A model generated the notes under the pieces. It was not told the DNA's origin. It did not search any database and saw nothing but the letters and a program-made list of their open reading frames with translations. This document shows positions 22,636 to 31,054 of a stretch of 31,206 bases of DNA, in pieces; position 1 is the first letter of the stretch, and every line of letters starts with the position of its first letter. This DNA is from a virus: IMG/VR virus record IMGVR_UViG_3300030102_001874, positions 1 to 31,206 of that record; one strand, written 5' to 3'. Made by a program: the position numbers and the translations under genes.

Positions 22636-23106
22636 TCACTCTTCGTCGTTAAGCGGGTTGTCAAGAATTCTTTCGATGCGTTTTTCAAGATCATCCCGCA
22701 TGGTCCGAAGCTCTTGATTAATGTCTCTCAGGGAGTCATTGACCCTCTCTTCTAGCGCATAAACGTCGTCCCTAAGTTCTCTCGTAGCCTCAGCAACTGT
22801 GTCATCGGTGTTCCGTGCGATCGACTCAACAACGTCTATATCAGCTTGTAGCCGATCCAGTTCTCTTTCGAGAGCAGTAGTCAACGACTCAACATTACCC
22901 ATCTTCGTGTCGATCACAGCTAGGGCCTCGTCATAGGCACTAAAATCAGGCGAGACGTACTCAGTTACAGCCTGCTCGGCAGTCAATAGGCGCTGATACA
23001 GTTCAAAGCCACCCCACATAGCGGCTAAAATGCTACCTAGAAACGGTATTGCAAGCAGTAACTTACCGCCCGAAACCTTTAATCCCGCAAATTCTATTTC
23101 TGCCAT
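22636..23106 (-). CDS. Membrane-anchored coiled-coil protein (156 aa)
   Basis: One N-terminal hydrophobic segment (about 15-36: LLLAIPFLGSILAAMWGGF) is followed by a long acidic coiled coil (about 55-150), as in ESLTTALERELDRLQADIDV and LRTMRDDLEKRIERIL. The topology, one TM and then a coiled coil, is that of an inner-membrane spanin, but there is no partner lipoprotein and the gene precedes the endolysin instead of following it. Its ATG lies 13 bases inside the end of the 612-aa gene. Alternatives are a membrane tether for the exported proteins or a superinfection factor. Confidence 0.7.
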   Translation of the reverse strand: MAEIEFAGLKVSGGKLLLAIPFLGSILAAMWGGFELYQRLLTAEQAVTEYVSPDFSAYDEALAVIDTKMGNVESLTTALERELDRLQADIDVVESIARNTDDTVAEATRELRDDVYALEERVNDSLRDINQELRTMRDDLEKRIERILDNPLNDEE

Positions 23107-24932
23107 TGAATGTCCACCAAATCTTTATATGTGTCTGAGCCACCAATCCTAAGCACACCAAAGGGATCTACCCGTGGGGCGTTATTTGGATAAACCTGAG
23201 TATTTTTGTAAAACTCGTCGCGGTCAGAAAGGTCAACGTCATACTCGTCAAACGCTAGGTTATTAGATATTAAAAACACTGCGACGCTTTGATCTGTAAA
23301 GCCGCCTGTCTCAGATAGCGTGTCCAATTGATTGTCAATACTTTGCTCCACCTGCGCTTGGCTCATGGTTTTAATAGCCACAGTGGCCTTTTGAACCATT
23401 CTCTGCTCTTGAATGGTTGGCTCGTCGATTTCAAAGCGGCTAAAGTCTGGGGGCTGTGAGCTTAAAAACTGACCAACACTCTGCCCTGTAGCCAGCGCAT
23501 CATTGAAGTCATCTTCAAACTGCGCCTGTGCTGGTGGGGCTACATCAACGGAGGCCATACTATTCGACTGTTGTTGTTGAGACTGTTGTATCAAAGATTG
23601 AGCAATTTTGGTTTGTTCCGTCGCCATCTGCCAGTAGTTCCCAGCACCAGTTTGACTAACAACCTGTGCCACTTGTTGCATTGGCTCTGATTTTTGCGAC
23701 CTGCTTGCTTGATTGCTTGATTGCGCTGACTGCTCTGCCACAAGCGATAAAGCTATTCCGACTACATCAACGACAGGTCTTGCAGCGGTGCGAACAGACT
23801 CCGCGACGGGTTCTGGGCGTGTTGCCGCCGCGACCTCCATAGGCGTCACTTGTTTTTCTCTGGCAGGAGGTTCTAACAGCGCCTCTTGCCGCAGAGGCAT
23901 GGGTTCTGGGCTTTGGAGCCTTGTTACCCTCGCGACCTCTGCAATAATTTCATCTGGTTCGGCCTGTCTTAGTTTCTTTTCTTCTTTCTTTGGCTCAACC
24001 TTTTTTTTCTTTTCCAAACTAGGCAAAGACTCAATCGTTTCAATTGGCCCTTCAACAGCCTCTAAATACATTATCTCAGGGTTCTGCGGAGGTGCATCGT
24101 CTGCACGAGACCTAGCTTCAGGGGGCGCGCCAAACATTTCAGTTTCTTGCGGCGTGTTTTGGTAAGCTTGCGGCGGCTCAGCCTGCTTCAAGGCCCGTGG
24201 TTTACCCGTCCTGTCGGGCTGGTCTAAGTACAGGAAATCGTCAGGAGAATCACCGAATACAACATTTGTGGCCTGTTCAGCAAAAGTCGGAGGCTTTGGC
24301 TCTTCCGCCGCCTGTAGTGCGGCAACTGCTTCTGCGTAACCCGCACAGGACGGGTCATTAAGAGGGTTTGAGCAATCAGGCAAAATAACGGGGTTAGTGT
24401 TCACAGGAGTATAGATGGCTATCACAGACGGGTTTCGGACTGTTGGCCCGTAGTATCCAGCCCAAAACCCACGATCTATGCCCTCTATTTGCAAAGCAAC
24501 AGCCTCATAAGCACTGCCAAAGTCATAAACCTCAGAGCCACTAAAAGTCTGCCACTCTGTAAAAAAGTCTCGCCTGTTTAACACCTCACGAACATCCTCA
24601 TCGCCCGCTAGATTTGTCACAGCAAGAAAGGCTTGTAGCTCATCCTGAGTTCCATTCGGATCTGCACAATTACCACCGATCTGATTATTGCAGTTCATTA
24701 GGGCATCAAACGACCAAGTGAGCGTGAGTATCTGTAGCGGGTCGTACTGCGGCAAAAGACCGCCAGCAGTCACTTCGCCCGTCTGAAAGCTGTATCTGTA
24801 AGTGCCTGCCGCCGCATTGAATGCCACATTATTCGACGCCTGCGTGAGCGTGACTAGATTTTCACTCGTTTGCGTCTGACCGTACCCAGCACCAGCGTAA
24901 AAAAGAAGTAAGGCACCTGCAAAACGCTTCAT
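23094..24932 (-). CDS. Exported protein of unknown function (612 aa)
   Basis: I chose ATG at 24932, which gives a signal peptide (MKRFAGALLLFYAGAGYG, then QTQT); an upstream start at 25037 would bury it behind an unrelated lead inside the previous gene. Residues 20-220 look like a folded beta-rich domain with two Cys pairs (CNNQIGGNC and CSNPLNDPSC). A Pro/Glu/Lys-rich linker (about 225-370, with EKKKKVEPKKEEKK) and a Gln/Ser-rich helical part (about 400-480) follow, then a C-terminal domain ending GGSDTYKDLVDIQWQK. It begins one base after the stop of the 302-aa exported protein. I recall similar pairs in marine phages with no function. It may act in the host envelope or be mounted on the particle. 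Confidence 0.75.
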   Translation of the reverse strand: MKRFAGALLLFYAGAGYGQTQTSENLVTLTQASNNVAFNAAAGTYRYSFQTGEVTAGGLLPQYDPLQILTLTWSFDALMNCNNQIGGNCADPNGTQDELQAFLAVTNLAGDEDVREVLNRRDFFTEWQTFSGSEVYDFGSAYEAVALQIEGIDRGFWAGYYGPTVRNPSVIAIYTPVNTNPVILPDCSNPLNDPSCAGYAEAVAALQAAEEPKPPTFAEQATNVVFGDSPDDFLYLDQPDRTGKPRALKQAEPPQAYQNTPQETEMFGAPPEARSRADDAPPQNPEIMYLEAVEGPIETIESLPSLEKKKKVEPKKEEKKLRQAEPDEIIAEVARVTRLQSPEPMPLRQEALLEPPAREKQVTPMEVAAATRPEPVAESVRTAARPVVDVVGIALSLVAEQSAQSSNQASRSQKSEPMQQVAQVVSQTGAGNYWQMATEQTKIAQSLIQQSQQQQSNSMASVDVAPPAQAQFEDDFNDALATGQSVGQFLSSQPPDFSRFEIDEPTIQEQRMVQKATVAIKTMSQAQVEQSIDNQLDTLSETGGFTDQSVAVFLISNNLAFDEYDVDLSDRDEFYKNTQVYPNNAPRVDPFGVLRIGGSDTYKDLVDIQWQK

Positions 24933-24933
24933 G

Positions 24934-25842
24934 TTACATACGCCTTTCTGGCGTGGGCACTCGCTCTGGATAAGTTTCCCACAGAGCCTTGGCCTCATCG
25001 CCAATCTGGCCCTCAATTGGGCAAGGGGTTCCAGCATCCATCATGCTTGACCAAACTCGATAGTCTTGGCACATCAGGCTGACAGCGGCGACCCGCATCC
25101 CCATGTCATACAAGGTTTTGCTGAGCTTGATTCTTTCGCAGTTCTTGTCGCGCACAGATTTGCCAGTTGAAAATCCCAATATCTGCGTCTGTACAGCCCC
25201 TGAAATCCCCGTGGTGCAAAGGTCTTGGCTGTAACTACTGCCTATTGATGGCGCTATCGCGCTTGGTGGCGGAGAGTTTATGTCCTGCGTGATTCTCTGT
25301 GTTGAATCACTGGTAGAGTTGCTGGTCGAATTGCTGTTGTTGGTGTTGACGTTGTTGTTGTTCGAGGTTACCTCGGACGTAGAGTTGCTGGTCTGATTGA
25401 TCGTTGTGTCAGACGTTGACAAGCTAACACTGTTGCTGTTGCTAGTGCTCGTATTCTGATTAATGTTCGTAGCAGTGCTAACCGAGGTATTGTTGTTGGT
25501 GTTGTTATTAGTGTTTGTATTGATATTCGTGTTGTTATTGGTGGCGTTGGTGTTGTTATAGTTTCGAATAAAACCGTTGTAATTGGTATCGTTGATATTT
25601 TGATTCAGGTTGGTGTTGCTATTGATCGTGCTTGAGGTCGAATCAATAACTGACGTATTCACATTTGTGTTGACGTTCGTGTTTGTAGACGTACCCGTGT
25701 AGGTCGTCGTATTTGCATTATTGTTGGTATTGGTAGACGTATTGGTAGATGACGACGTTGTATTTATATTGGTCGTCGTTTCATCACCTAGCGATAGGAC
25801 AGGCCACAAAAAACACGCAGTGATAATTAATAATCTTTTCAT
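24934..25842 (-). CDS. Exported Asn/Thr-rich repeat protein with conserved Cys domain (302 aa)
   Basis: ATG at 25842 gives a signal peptide (MKRLLIITACFLWPVLSLG) and has GGAAA just upstream; a start at 25875 would overlap the previous gene and hide it. Residues 21-189 are almost only Asn, Thr, Ser and Val/Ile in short NTN and NNT runs. After SPPPSAIAPS comes a conserved C-terminal domain (about 200-290) with LCTTGISGAVQTQ, NCERIKLSKTLYDMGMRVAA, MCQDYRVW and AGTPCP, with Cys at 209, 235, 258 and 274 that may form two disulfides. I recall this domain from many marine phages. The repeat tract resembles adhesin stalks or solenoids. Function unknown; surface or periplasmic location inferred. Confidence 0.78.
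   Translation of the reverse strand: MKRLLIITACFLWPVLSLGDETTTNINTTSSSTNTSTNTNNNANTTTYTGTSTNTNVNTNVNTSVIDSTSSTINSNTNLNQNINDTNYNGFIRNYNNTNATNNNTNINTNTNNNTNNNTSVSTATNINQNTSTSNSNSVSLSTSDTTINQTSNSTSEVTSNNNNVNTNNSNSTSNSTSDSTQRITQDINSPPPSAIAPSIGSSYSQDLCTTGISGAVQTQILGFSTGKSVRDKNCERIKLSKTLYDMGMRVAAVSLMCQDYRVWSSMMDAGTPCPIEGQIGDEAKALWETYPERVPTPERRM
25276..25782 (-). repeat. AAC/ACC-rich low-complexity tract encoding Asn/Thr repeats
   Basis: The minus strand reads largely as AAC, ACC, ACA, ACT and AGC codons; on the plus strand this shows as gttgttgttg and gtgttgttattgg runs. There is no fixed unit longer than three to six bases, so it is cryptic simple sequence and not a minisatellite. Such tracts can gain or lose codons by slippage in frame. 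Confidence 0.75.
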
Positions 25843-25856
25843 GTGATTTCCACATT

Positions 25857-26354
25857 TTACGGCTTTTCGGGCCATGTAATGGTGCTGGGAAAATCTGTCT
25901 GTTGTGGCACATCACGCAAAGCCTGCCTGTACGTTGCCATATCGTCCGACATGGTGACATCAGACAAACCATAATGGTCTGTTTCCGCTAACAAAAGATC
26001 GCGCTTAGAGCGTTCTTGGGCGGCTAAGTACGCAGTATTTGCCGCATCGTAAGCATCTTTCTGGTCCTGTACAGTAACTGTGTTTCCTTCGTCATCCTCG
26101 TACTCACTGAACATATCCTGCTCTGTCCATGCGTACACCCAGTTACCATTAGAATCTTGTACAGCACCGTCGCGCACTACGACTTTATAGTCACCAGAGG
26201 GCGCTGGCTTAGGTGATTCCAGCACTGGATCGACATTCAAGGCGTCAAAAGTGCTTTCACCCCAGACTTTTGGGAAGCTCATATTTTTGTTTTCAGCTTT
26301 CAACTCGGCGTCTGTCTTAATTTCGCCGCTTGTTCGATTTCTGTATTCAGGCAT
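25857..26354 (-). CDS. Tail fibre assembly chaperone-like protein (165 aa)
   Basis: The C-terminal third fits the phage tail assembly chaperone family (PF16778 as I recall): RDLLLAETDHYGLSDVTMS, then YRQALRDVPQQTDFPSTITW, where R-LL-tD-LsD and YRqaLRDvp-FP-WP are the signature positions. The N-terminus (PEYRNRTSGEIKTDAELKAE) is also typical of copies in marine phages. It directly follows the two fibre-type genes, with AGGAG before ATG, matching the usual fibre-then-chaperone order. Predicted role: folding or trimerisation of the 666-aa or 316-aa fibre; it may remain on the particle. Confidence 0.8.
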   Translation of the reverse strand: MPEYRNRTSGEIKTDAELKAENKNMSFPKVWGESTFDALNVDPVLESPKPAPSGDYKVVVRDGAVQDSNGNWVYAWTEQDMFSEYEDDEGNTVTVQDQKDAYDAANTAYLAAQERSKRDLLLAETDHYGLSDVTMSDDMATYRQALRDVPQQTDFPSTITWPEKP

Positions 26355-26365
26355 AGTTGATTCTC

Positions 26366-28366
26366 CTATGCTATTGCGTAAAAAATGTATTTGCCGCCAG
26401 AGTTGTTAAGTGCCGCTGGCGCTGATGATGTGACTGTAAACCCACTAGACAACGGGTCTATATAGTCAGTGTTTGTGACTTGCGCGTCAGTTGAGTTCAG
26501 CAGTAGATACGGATCATCACCAGCAACAATGCCTCGTAAAGAATCGTACAAGTACCAATCGCCGCTACCGTCTGTACGCTTAAGTATCACAAACCTAGCA
26601 CCCGCGCTAAAGCCGCAGTCAACATTCACATTTGAACCTGTACCTGTGTAAGTACCGATCTTTGATATTCCCGGAACGCTGGCAAATAAATAATTAACGT
26701 ATGTCCAACCGGCATAGTTTACGTCGGCGTTTCCTCCACTACTGTTTCCAGCGTATGTAATTGTTGTATCTGTTACATCTTGGGTAAGCCATGCACTAGA
26801 ACTGTAATCGCGGTCGTAAAATGAATTAGTCAACTGCAAATATGCTTGAGCAAAGTCTCCAGCATAGTCATTTGTGTTGCTTAATGAAGGAAAAATAACG
26901 CCCCAATTTCTAATATTGTTTCTAGTTTTTGCTATTATCATCTCAGGTTTGACACCTAGATTATGGTTCACAGTTAAAGCCGCATTTGTTCCCGTATAAG
27001 TCACAACATCGAAGAAACCCGGTGCTCTACGAAATCCCCATACGTGATACGCGGCACTACTGAAATAATCCATCATCCCATTCATGTAGTCCCACGCAAT
27101 AGAAGTGCCTGTTGCTTCTGCGCTGGTAGAATTAGTAAACATATATTGAGGCCCAGTAAGCCTGCTAAATATATAGTGGCCGTCTGATGAGCCATTAATT
27201 GCTTTTTGAATACCCATGTCTGGCGGAAAGCCAAGAACATAACTTGGACTTACGCTATCACTTCGGCCAGCTACGCTGTTGTACAAATCAGTAGCCGCAA
27301 ACTCTGATGCTGGCTTATGGGGTCGGCGGATGGCCATGTAGATGTAGTCTCTACTTGCGGCATTTATTTGTCCCCCCGTGCCTGTCAGCTTGAACCCATT
27401 GGCGTGTAGTTCGATGTAGGATGTAGAGCTTGAGCTGGACTCTGCATTGTAGGAATTCCATGCAATTGATGCATCAGCCCCAACTCCAGAGGCATCGGGC
27501 GTCACTATCCCACGCATAGAGTCTAAAACTATCCAATCCTCACTGTGAGTAGCGCACTTAATTAGAACAAATTGAGGCTCAAATCCAAGATCAATATCTG
27601 GCTTGGTAGAGGTGTTACCCGTGTAATAACCACACTTAATAATAGCTTCGTCAGAATTTTCGCCAAAGTCTTGGGCATCGTGGGCGAATAGGTAGGCTAC
27701 ATAGTTTTGGCTTGATGTTCCGGTTTCAGCACTTCCGCTAACCGTAAACTGAGTGGAAGTAGGGGACTGAATGTAACCCGTGCCAGCAATAGCATCATTT
27801 TTGTTGAGCTTCAGAGTTGACTGACTGCCTCCGCTTTCTCCTCCTGATACAGAGGACAAACTTCTGTGCCATACAGCCCAATTCCTACTATCCGAAAGAT
27901 TCTTAATGATAATCATCCCCGGCGTCGAGCCTAGATTATGCGATACATTGGTTGGTGATCCGCTGGGCGTGTAGGTAACAACATCAAAAAACCCCGGTTG
28001 CTTGCGGAATGTCCAAGAAGCTATAGGCTGGTTGTTTTGACCTACCTCGTTTCCATTTCCTATCGTAAAACCAGAGCTTGTAAAACCTGTTATTCCAGAC
28101 GTATCAGTGCTCTCAGCAGACGTAGCATTAGAATATAAAGTTTTTGATCCTCCTCTAACTGTGTCTACAAGAAAATGATTATTGCCTAACGCTCTATGCT
28201 TAACCCAAACCAACCCGCCTTCACCAGAAAGGTCAATGCCGTTGGTTATGGTTCTTGAAGAAGAGGTATCACCCGTGTACACAAACGTCGAGAACACATC
28301 GTCAACGTAAACCGGATCTTCTGTAGCACCAGCGCCTGCAAGTACTTTTAGCGCAGAATTACTCAT
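26366..28366 (-). CDS. Fibre/appendage protein with repeated GYYTGxGxxxxxxxLGFxP-type modules (666 aa)
   Basis: A Ser/Thr/Gly-rich protein made of related modules. Strong starts are at about 125 (GFFDVVTYTPSGSPTNVSHN), 245 (CGYYTGNTSTKPDIDLGFEP), 449 (GFFDVVTYTGTNAALTVNHN) and 568 (KIGTYTGTGSNVNVDCGF), each followed by a strand MIIIKN or FVLIK, then W and often LYDSLRGI and SGFTV. A partial module lies near 24-70. The module is one I know from marine phage fibres (DUF7483-like). Position between a fibre-tip type gene and the fibre chaperone supports a receptor-binding or baseplate role. ATG overlaps the upstream stop (TAATG). The repeats offer a route for domain shuffling. Confidence 0.8.
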   Translation of the reverse strand: MSNSALKVLAGAGATEDPVYVDDVFSTFVYTGDTSSSRTITNGIDLSGEGGLVWVKHRALGNNHFLVDTVRGGSKTLYSNATSAESTDTSGITGFTSSGFTIGNGNEVGQNNQPIASWTFRKQPGFFDVVTYTPSGSPTNVSHNLGSTPGMIIIKNLSDSRNWAVWHRSLSSVSGGESGGSQSTLKLNKNDAIAGTGYIQSPTSTQFTVSGSAETGTSSQNYVAYLFAHDAQDFGENSDEAIIKCGYYTGNTSTKPDIDLGFEPQFVLIKCATHSEDWIVLDSMRGIVTPDASGVGADASIAWNSYNAESSSSSTSYIELHANGFKLTGTGGQINAASRDYIYMAIRRPHKPASEFAATDLYNSVAGRSDSVSPSYVLGFPPDMGIQKAINGSSDGHYIFSRLTGPQYMFTNSTSAEATGTSIAWDYMNGMMDYFSSAAYHVWGFRRAPGFFDVVTYTGTNAALTVNHNLGVKPEMIIAKTRNNIRNWGVIFPSLSNTNDYAGDFAQAYLQLTNSFYDRDYSSSAWLTQDVTDTTITYAGNSSGGNADVNYAGWTYVNYLFASVPGISKIGTYTGTGSNVNVDCGFSAGARFVILKRTDGSGDWYLYDSLRGIVAGDDPYLLLNSTDAQVTNTDYIDPLSSGFTVTSSAPAALNNSGGKYIFYAIA

Positions 28367-29316
28367 TAGCCCATGGCCTGACCGGCAGTGAAGCCGTAGT
28401 AGGTTGTTCCACCGTCAATAGTTAGGAATACAAAGACATCGACGCCGTTATTAGTGGTCGTGAGTGTAGGCGCTGTAGCCGCCGCCCAATCAACACTGCC
28501 GGGCCATGTGATTGTTCTAGCAGAAGAATCTTGAATGACCTTCAAGACAAAAGCAGATGCTCTTCCTGACGCGGCAGGATTGCTGAATGTGTAGGTCACA
28601 TTCTCAGTCAGATCATGCTCAAACACATTGCCATCGCGCAGATTGATCGTGGCCGCGTTGGAGCTAGAGGTGACACTCGTTACCTCGTCGATGGTGCCAT
28701 TATCAAAAGACACGACACCGTTGGCATCTGAAGTAACAACCCCTGACGCCTGAGTCAGCCCCAGCGTGTCTGGTAGCTTGACCGTGTAGGTAGCCGCCGC
28801 ACTGTGCGCTGGGCCTTGGACGGTAACGCCGTGCGAATTGCTTTCACAATTAAACCGTATGGTGCCCGCGTTCGTGTTTCCGTACAGCTCAGTAAAACCC
28901 GTGCCGTTTGGAAACAACTGAATGTTGCCGTTGGTGTCCGTAGACTTAATTGCATTTGCATTAAGTTCAAGGTTTTCTATCAGGACAGAGCCGTCGGACT
29001 CTTCATACACCGCCTTGTCAGCAGGGTAGGTCAAAATAACATCTTTTGTCCCTGCGGAAAAGTTGACTGCACTATTGCTGTTGGAACTAGATAAAACTGT
29101 AGTACGAGTTATCGTGTTCCCACTACTAGCATAAGTGCCAAGACCCACCTCAAAGGCAAGGTTTGTATTATCAATGATTGCGTAATACGTCGTATCTGCA
29201 TTAGATAACACAGAAGAAAAAGTGCGGAAATTTGGCTGTGCTCCAGCCAAAGAAATCGCACCAGTGCCCGTCGAGGTGGTGGTTTCTTTTACGCGATCTT
29301 TTACGACTAAAGCCAT
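28366..29316 (-). CDS. Tail fibre-like structural protein (316 aa)
   Basis: The N-terminal MALVVKDRVKETTTSTGTGA and AGAQPNFRTFSSVL patterns, then YYAIIDNTNLAFEVGLGTY and TLTRTTVL-like strands, match the attachment domain I recall at the head of many phage fibre proteins. The rest is beta-rich with repeats of short strands (LFPNGTGFTELYGN, GVTVQGPAHSAAATYTVKLP) and a C-terminal domain with YTFSNPAASGRASAFVLKV and ITWPGSVDWA. Such domains usually occur in trimeric fibres. It begins two bases after the stop of neck block B's last gene, tying that block to the fibre genes. No enzymatic motif is seen. Confidence 0.75.
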   Translation of the reverse strand: MALVVKDRVKETTTSTGTGAISLAGAQPNFRTFSSVLSNADTTYYAIIDNTNLAFEVGLGTYASSGNTITRTTVLSSSNSNSAVNFSAGTKDVILTYPADKAVYEESDGSVLIENLELNANAIKSTDTNGNIQLFPNGTGFTELYGNTNAGTIRFNCESNSHGVTVQGPAHSAAATYTVKLPDTLGLTQASGVVTSDANGVVSFDNGTIDEVTSVTSSSNAATINLRDGNVFEHDLTENVTYTFSNPAASGRASAFVLKVIQDSSARTITWPGSVDWAAATAPTLTTTNNGVDVFVFLTIDGGTTYYGFTAGQAMG

Positions 29317-29318
29317 GA

Positions 29319-29762
29319 CTATGCAATCCTGATAATAGCGTTAGACGCGTCTGCCGCAGGGAATACAATGGTAAAATCACCCGAACTGGATGACTTATCC
29401 GCACCAAAATCCAAGACCACTACGGTGTCTGTTGTACCAGAGCCGCCAGATGTGGTTGTGTTGTATATAAGTGCTCCACGCGCCGTCAGTGTTGACGAGC
29501 CGAATGTGAGGTCGGCAAAGTCGGTCAAAGCAGTAGTCCCAGAAGTGGTTGGAGTCACATTGGTTAGTGTTCCGCCTCCGGCTGAGTAACCTGTCCCGCT
29601 AATCTCATTAGACGTTGTATACGCTGTAGTTGCCGCATTAAATGAAGCACTATTGGTGTACATTGCCAGCTTGAAGGTGTGCGCGCCGTTTGTAAAATTG
29701 TGAGCGCCAATAAGCAGTTCTTGCTTAAAGCTGGTACACATGAAATTTCCTGAAAAGGCCAT
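29319..29762 (-). CDS. Small beta-rich virion protein, copy B (147 aa)
   Basis: Homologue of the protein at 5675-6103: CTSFKQE, HNFT, TFKLA, VTPTTSGTTA, DFADLTFG, TARGALIYN and VLDFGADK are shared, with a seven-residue Gly/Thr insertion near residue 105 and four fewer Cys. I chose ATG at 29762, preceded by AGGAG at eight bases and aligned with the start of copy A; an upstream ATG at 29810 adds 16 unrelated residues inside the 96-aa gene. Predicted all-beta. It directly precedes the fibre genes, so this copy may serve the fibre side of the tail; that is inference. Confidence 0.8.
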   Translation of the reverse strand: MAFSGNFMCTSFKQELLIGAHNFTNGAHTFKLAMYTNSASFNAATTAYTTSNEISGTGYSAGGGTLTNVTPTTSGTTALTDFADLTFGSSTLTARGALIYNTTTSGGSGTTDTVVVLDFGADKSSSSGDFTIVFPAADASNAIIRIA

Positions 29763-29763
29763 G

Positions 29764-30054
29764 TCATAATCTCCTGATAAGTTCAGCCAAATCTTTATGC
29801 CCCGCATCAAGCAAAGCGTTACCGACAGTCGTCCTGTCGCTTTGAACAGCCTCGTTCATATAAAAAACAAGAACCGCTCGTAAATGATCTTTATATGCGA
29901 TTGCTTGATCCCGAATCGCAGGGGGAGCAGTGTCCGAAACACTGAGAAGCTTGTCTAAGCACCGTTCAGCAACCTCTTCAGGAGTGAAGCCACGATGTTG
30001 GGTGGTCTGAACTTCAACCATTCCGGGGGATAGTGTAACTCCTTCAAACTTCAT
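29764..30054 (-). CDS. Small helical conserved phage protein, copy B (96 aa)
   Basis: Same length as copy A at 6105-6395. Shared features are TAPPAIRDQAIAYKD (DxAPPxIRxQA in both), SDRTT and a C-terminal GHKDLAELIRRL. The first ~35 residues differ from copy A apart from a few positions. The start overlaps the adaptor stop (ATGA); here the adaptor and this gene are adjacent, with no Rossmann-like gene between. Function unknown. Confidence 0.75.
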   Translation of the reverse strand: MKFEGVTLSPGMVEVQTTQHRGFTPEEVAERCLDKLLSVSDTAPPAIRDQAIAYKDHLRAVLVFYMNEAVQSDRTTVGNALLDAGHKDLAELIRRL

Positions 30055-30698
30055 TGTTTAGGCCTTATTAGCATTCCGGTCATGTATTGATCGGTCACTT
30101 CCTTAGACTCCCCAAACTGTTTTAGTCCCGCTAACGCATTTTGCAATTGAGAGGCGTACAGACCCAATACGTCCTGTTCACCTTTCATAAAAATATAAGC
30201 TTCCAACAAACTGCCGTAAAGCAGGGCCAAAGGCGCATTCTCACTAAGCCAAGATTGAGCCGAGTCCGCCAAACTGGTCAAACTGGCGGGGCGGTAGTAA
30301 TAATGAAGTTCTGCCACTAAAGAGGCGTCCGGAGTTGGCCCCAAAATAAAATTTGAACTATCGAAAAGCGCGTAATAACGCGGTGTTCCCGTAGTGCTTT
30401 CGTTTGGATTGAACGCTTGAACAAAATTAACGTCTTTAAATTCAACAAATACTTTTGACGAAGACACCTCAAAGGACAACGAAAACGGCGCAAGAAAGTC
30501 TGTTGGGCAATCTAAATATTTATTCGACACGGTAGATGTGCCGAGCACGTTTTTACGAAATTCAGATAATTGGACGTTTTTAAGTATGCGTTCTTCTGCG
30601 TTACGAATAAAAATAGGGATATTTGTGACAAACGTAGTTTCGTCGTTTTCCGTGTAATCTTGTATCGCCTGTTTTAGCTCGCCGTATGTAAAACTCAT
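30051..30698 (-). CDS. Head-tail adaptor, copy B (215 aa)
   Basis: Homologue of 7117-7764 with identical length. The diagnostic N-terminus is present: MSFTYGELKQAIQDYT, ETTFVTNIPIFIRNAEERI, then LKNVQLSEFRKNV. Shared later stretches include APFSL, YYALFD, ELHYYYRPASL and LLYGSLLEA. The fold expected is a helical bundle with a beta-rich middle, forming the ring between portal and tail. It overlaps both neighbours by four bases. Whether both adaptors are built into particles, or only one, cannot be told from sequence. Confidence 0.8.
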   Translation of the reverse strand: MSFTYGELKQAIQDYTENDETTFVTNIPIFIRNAEERILKNVQLSEFRKNVLGTSTVSNKYLDCPTDFLAPFSLSFEVSSSKVFVEFKDVNFVQAFNPNESTTGTPRYYALFDSSNFILGPTPDASLVAELHYYYRPASLTSLADSAQSWLSENAPLALLYGSLLEAYIFMKGEQDVLGLYASQLQNALAGLKQFGESKEVTDQYMTGMLIRPKQ

Positions 30699-31054
30699 GA
30701 GACTGTCACCGTAACTGAACCCACCGCGCCGGTTAAAGCGTCGGTTGCATCAATTTCTGACGGTAGCTCGGCCACACCAGCGGTGGCCCAATTGCCATTA
30801 CCCAAGTAACGAATACCGTTTGTGGTTTTAACTAAAAAAGCACTGGTTGGGTTGTTAGGCTGTGGTCTAGGGTTAAGGAGCGCCTGCGGGTCCGGCCCCG
30901 TTCTGCGAGGCTGTAGTTGAGGTTGCTTAGTCTCAAATTCATCTGGACCCACCAACATGCCCGTCCATTCGCGCTTCATTTCGTTTAGTTTGTAACGAAA
31001 CCCCGAACGATCAGAAATACCGTAAGCGTGTTTTCCTGTAGCAAATTTAGCCAT
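30695..31054 (-). CDS. Small conserved neck-region protein, copy B (119 aa)
   Basis: The N-terminal GKHAYGISDRSGFRYKLNEM and W-GMLVGPDEF, PQLQP match the copy at 7761-8084 closely; the C-terminal half is different (a GIRYLGNGNW strand and GAVGSVTVTVS end) and 12 residues longer. I chose ATG at 31054, which overlaps the upstream stop (TGATG); a TTG at 31057 would add one residue. No function known. Confidence 0.8.
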   Translation of the reverse strand: MAKFATGKHAYGISDRSGFRYKLNEMKREWTGMLVGPDEFETKQPQLQPRRTGPDPQALLNPRPQPNNPTSAFLVKTTNGIRYLGNGNWATAGVAELPSEIDATDALTGAVGSVTVTVS

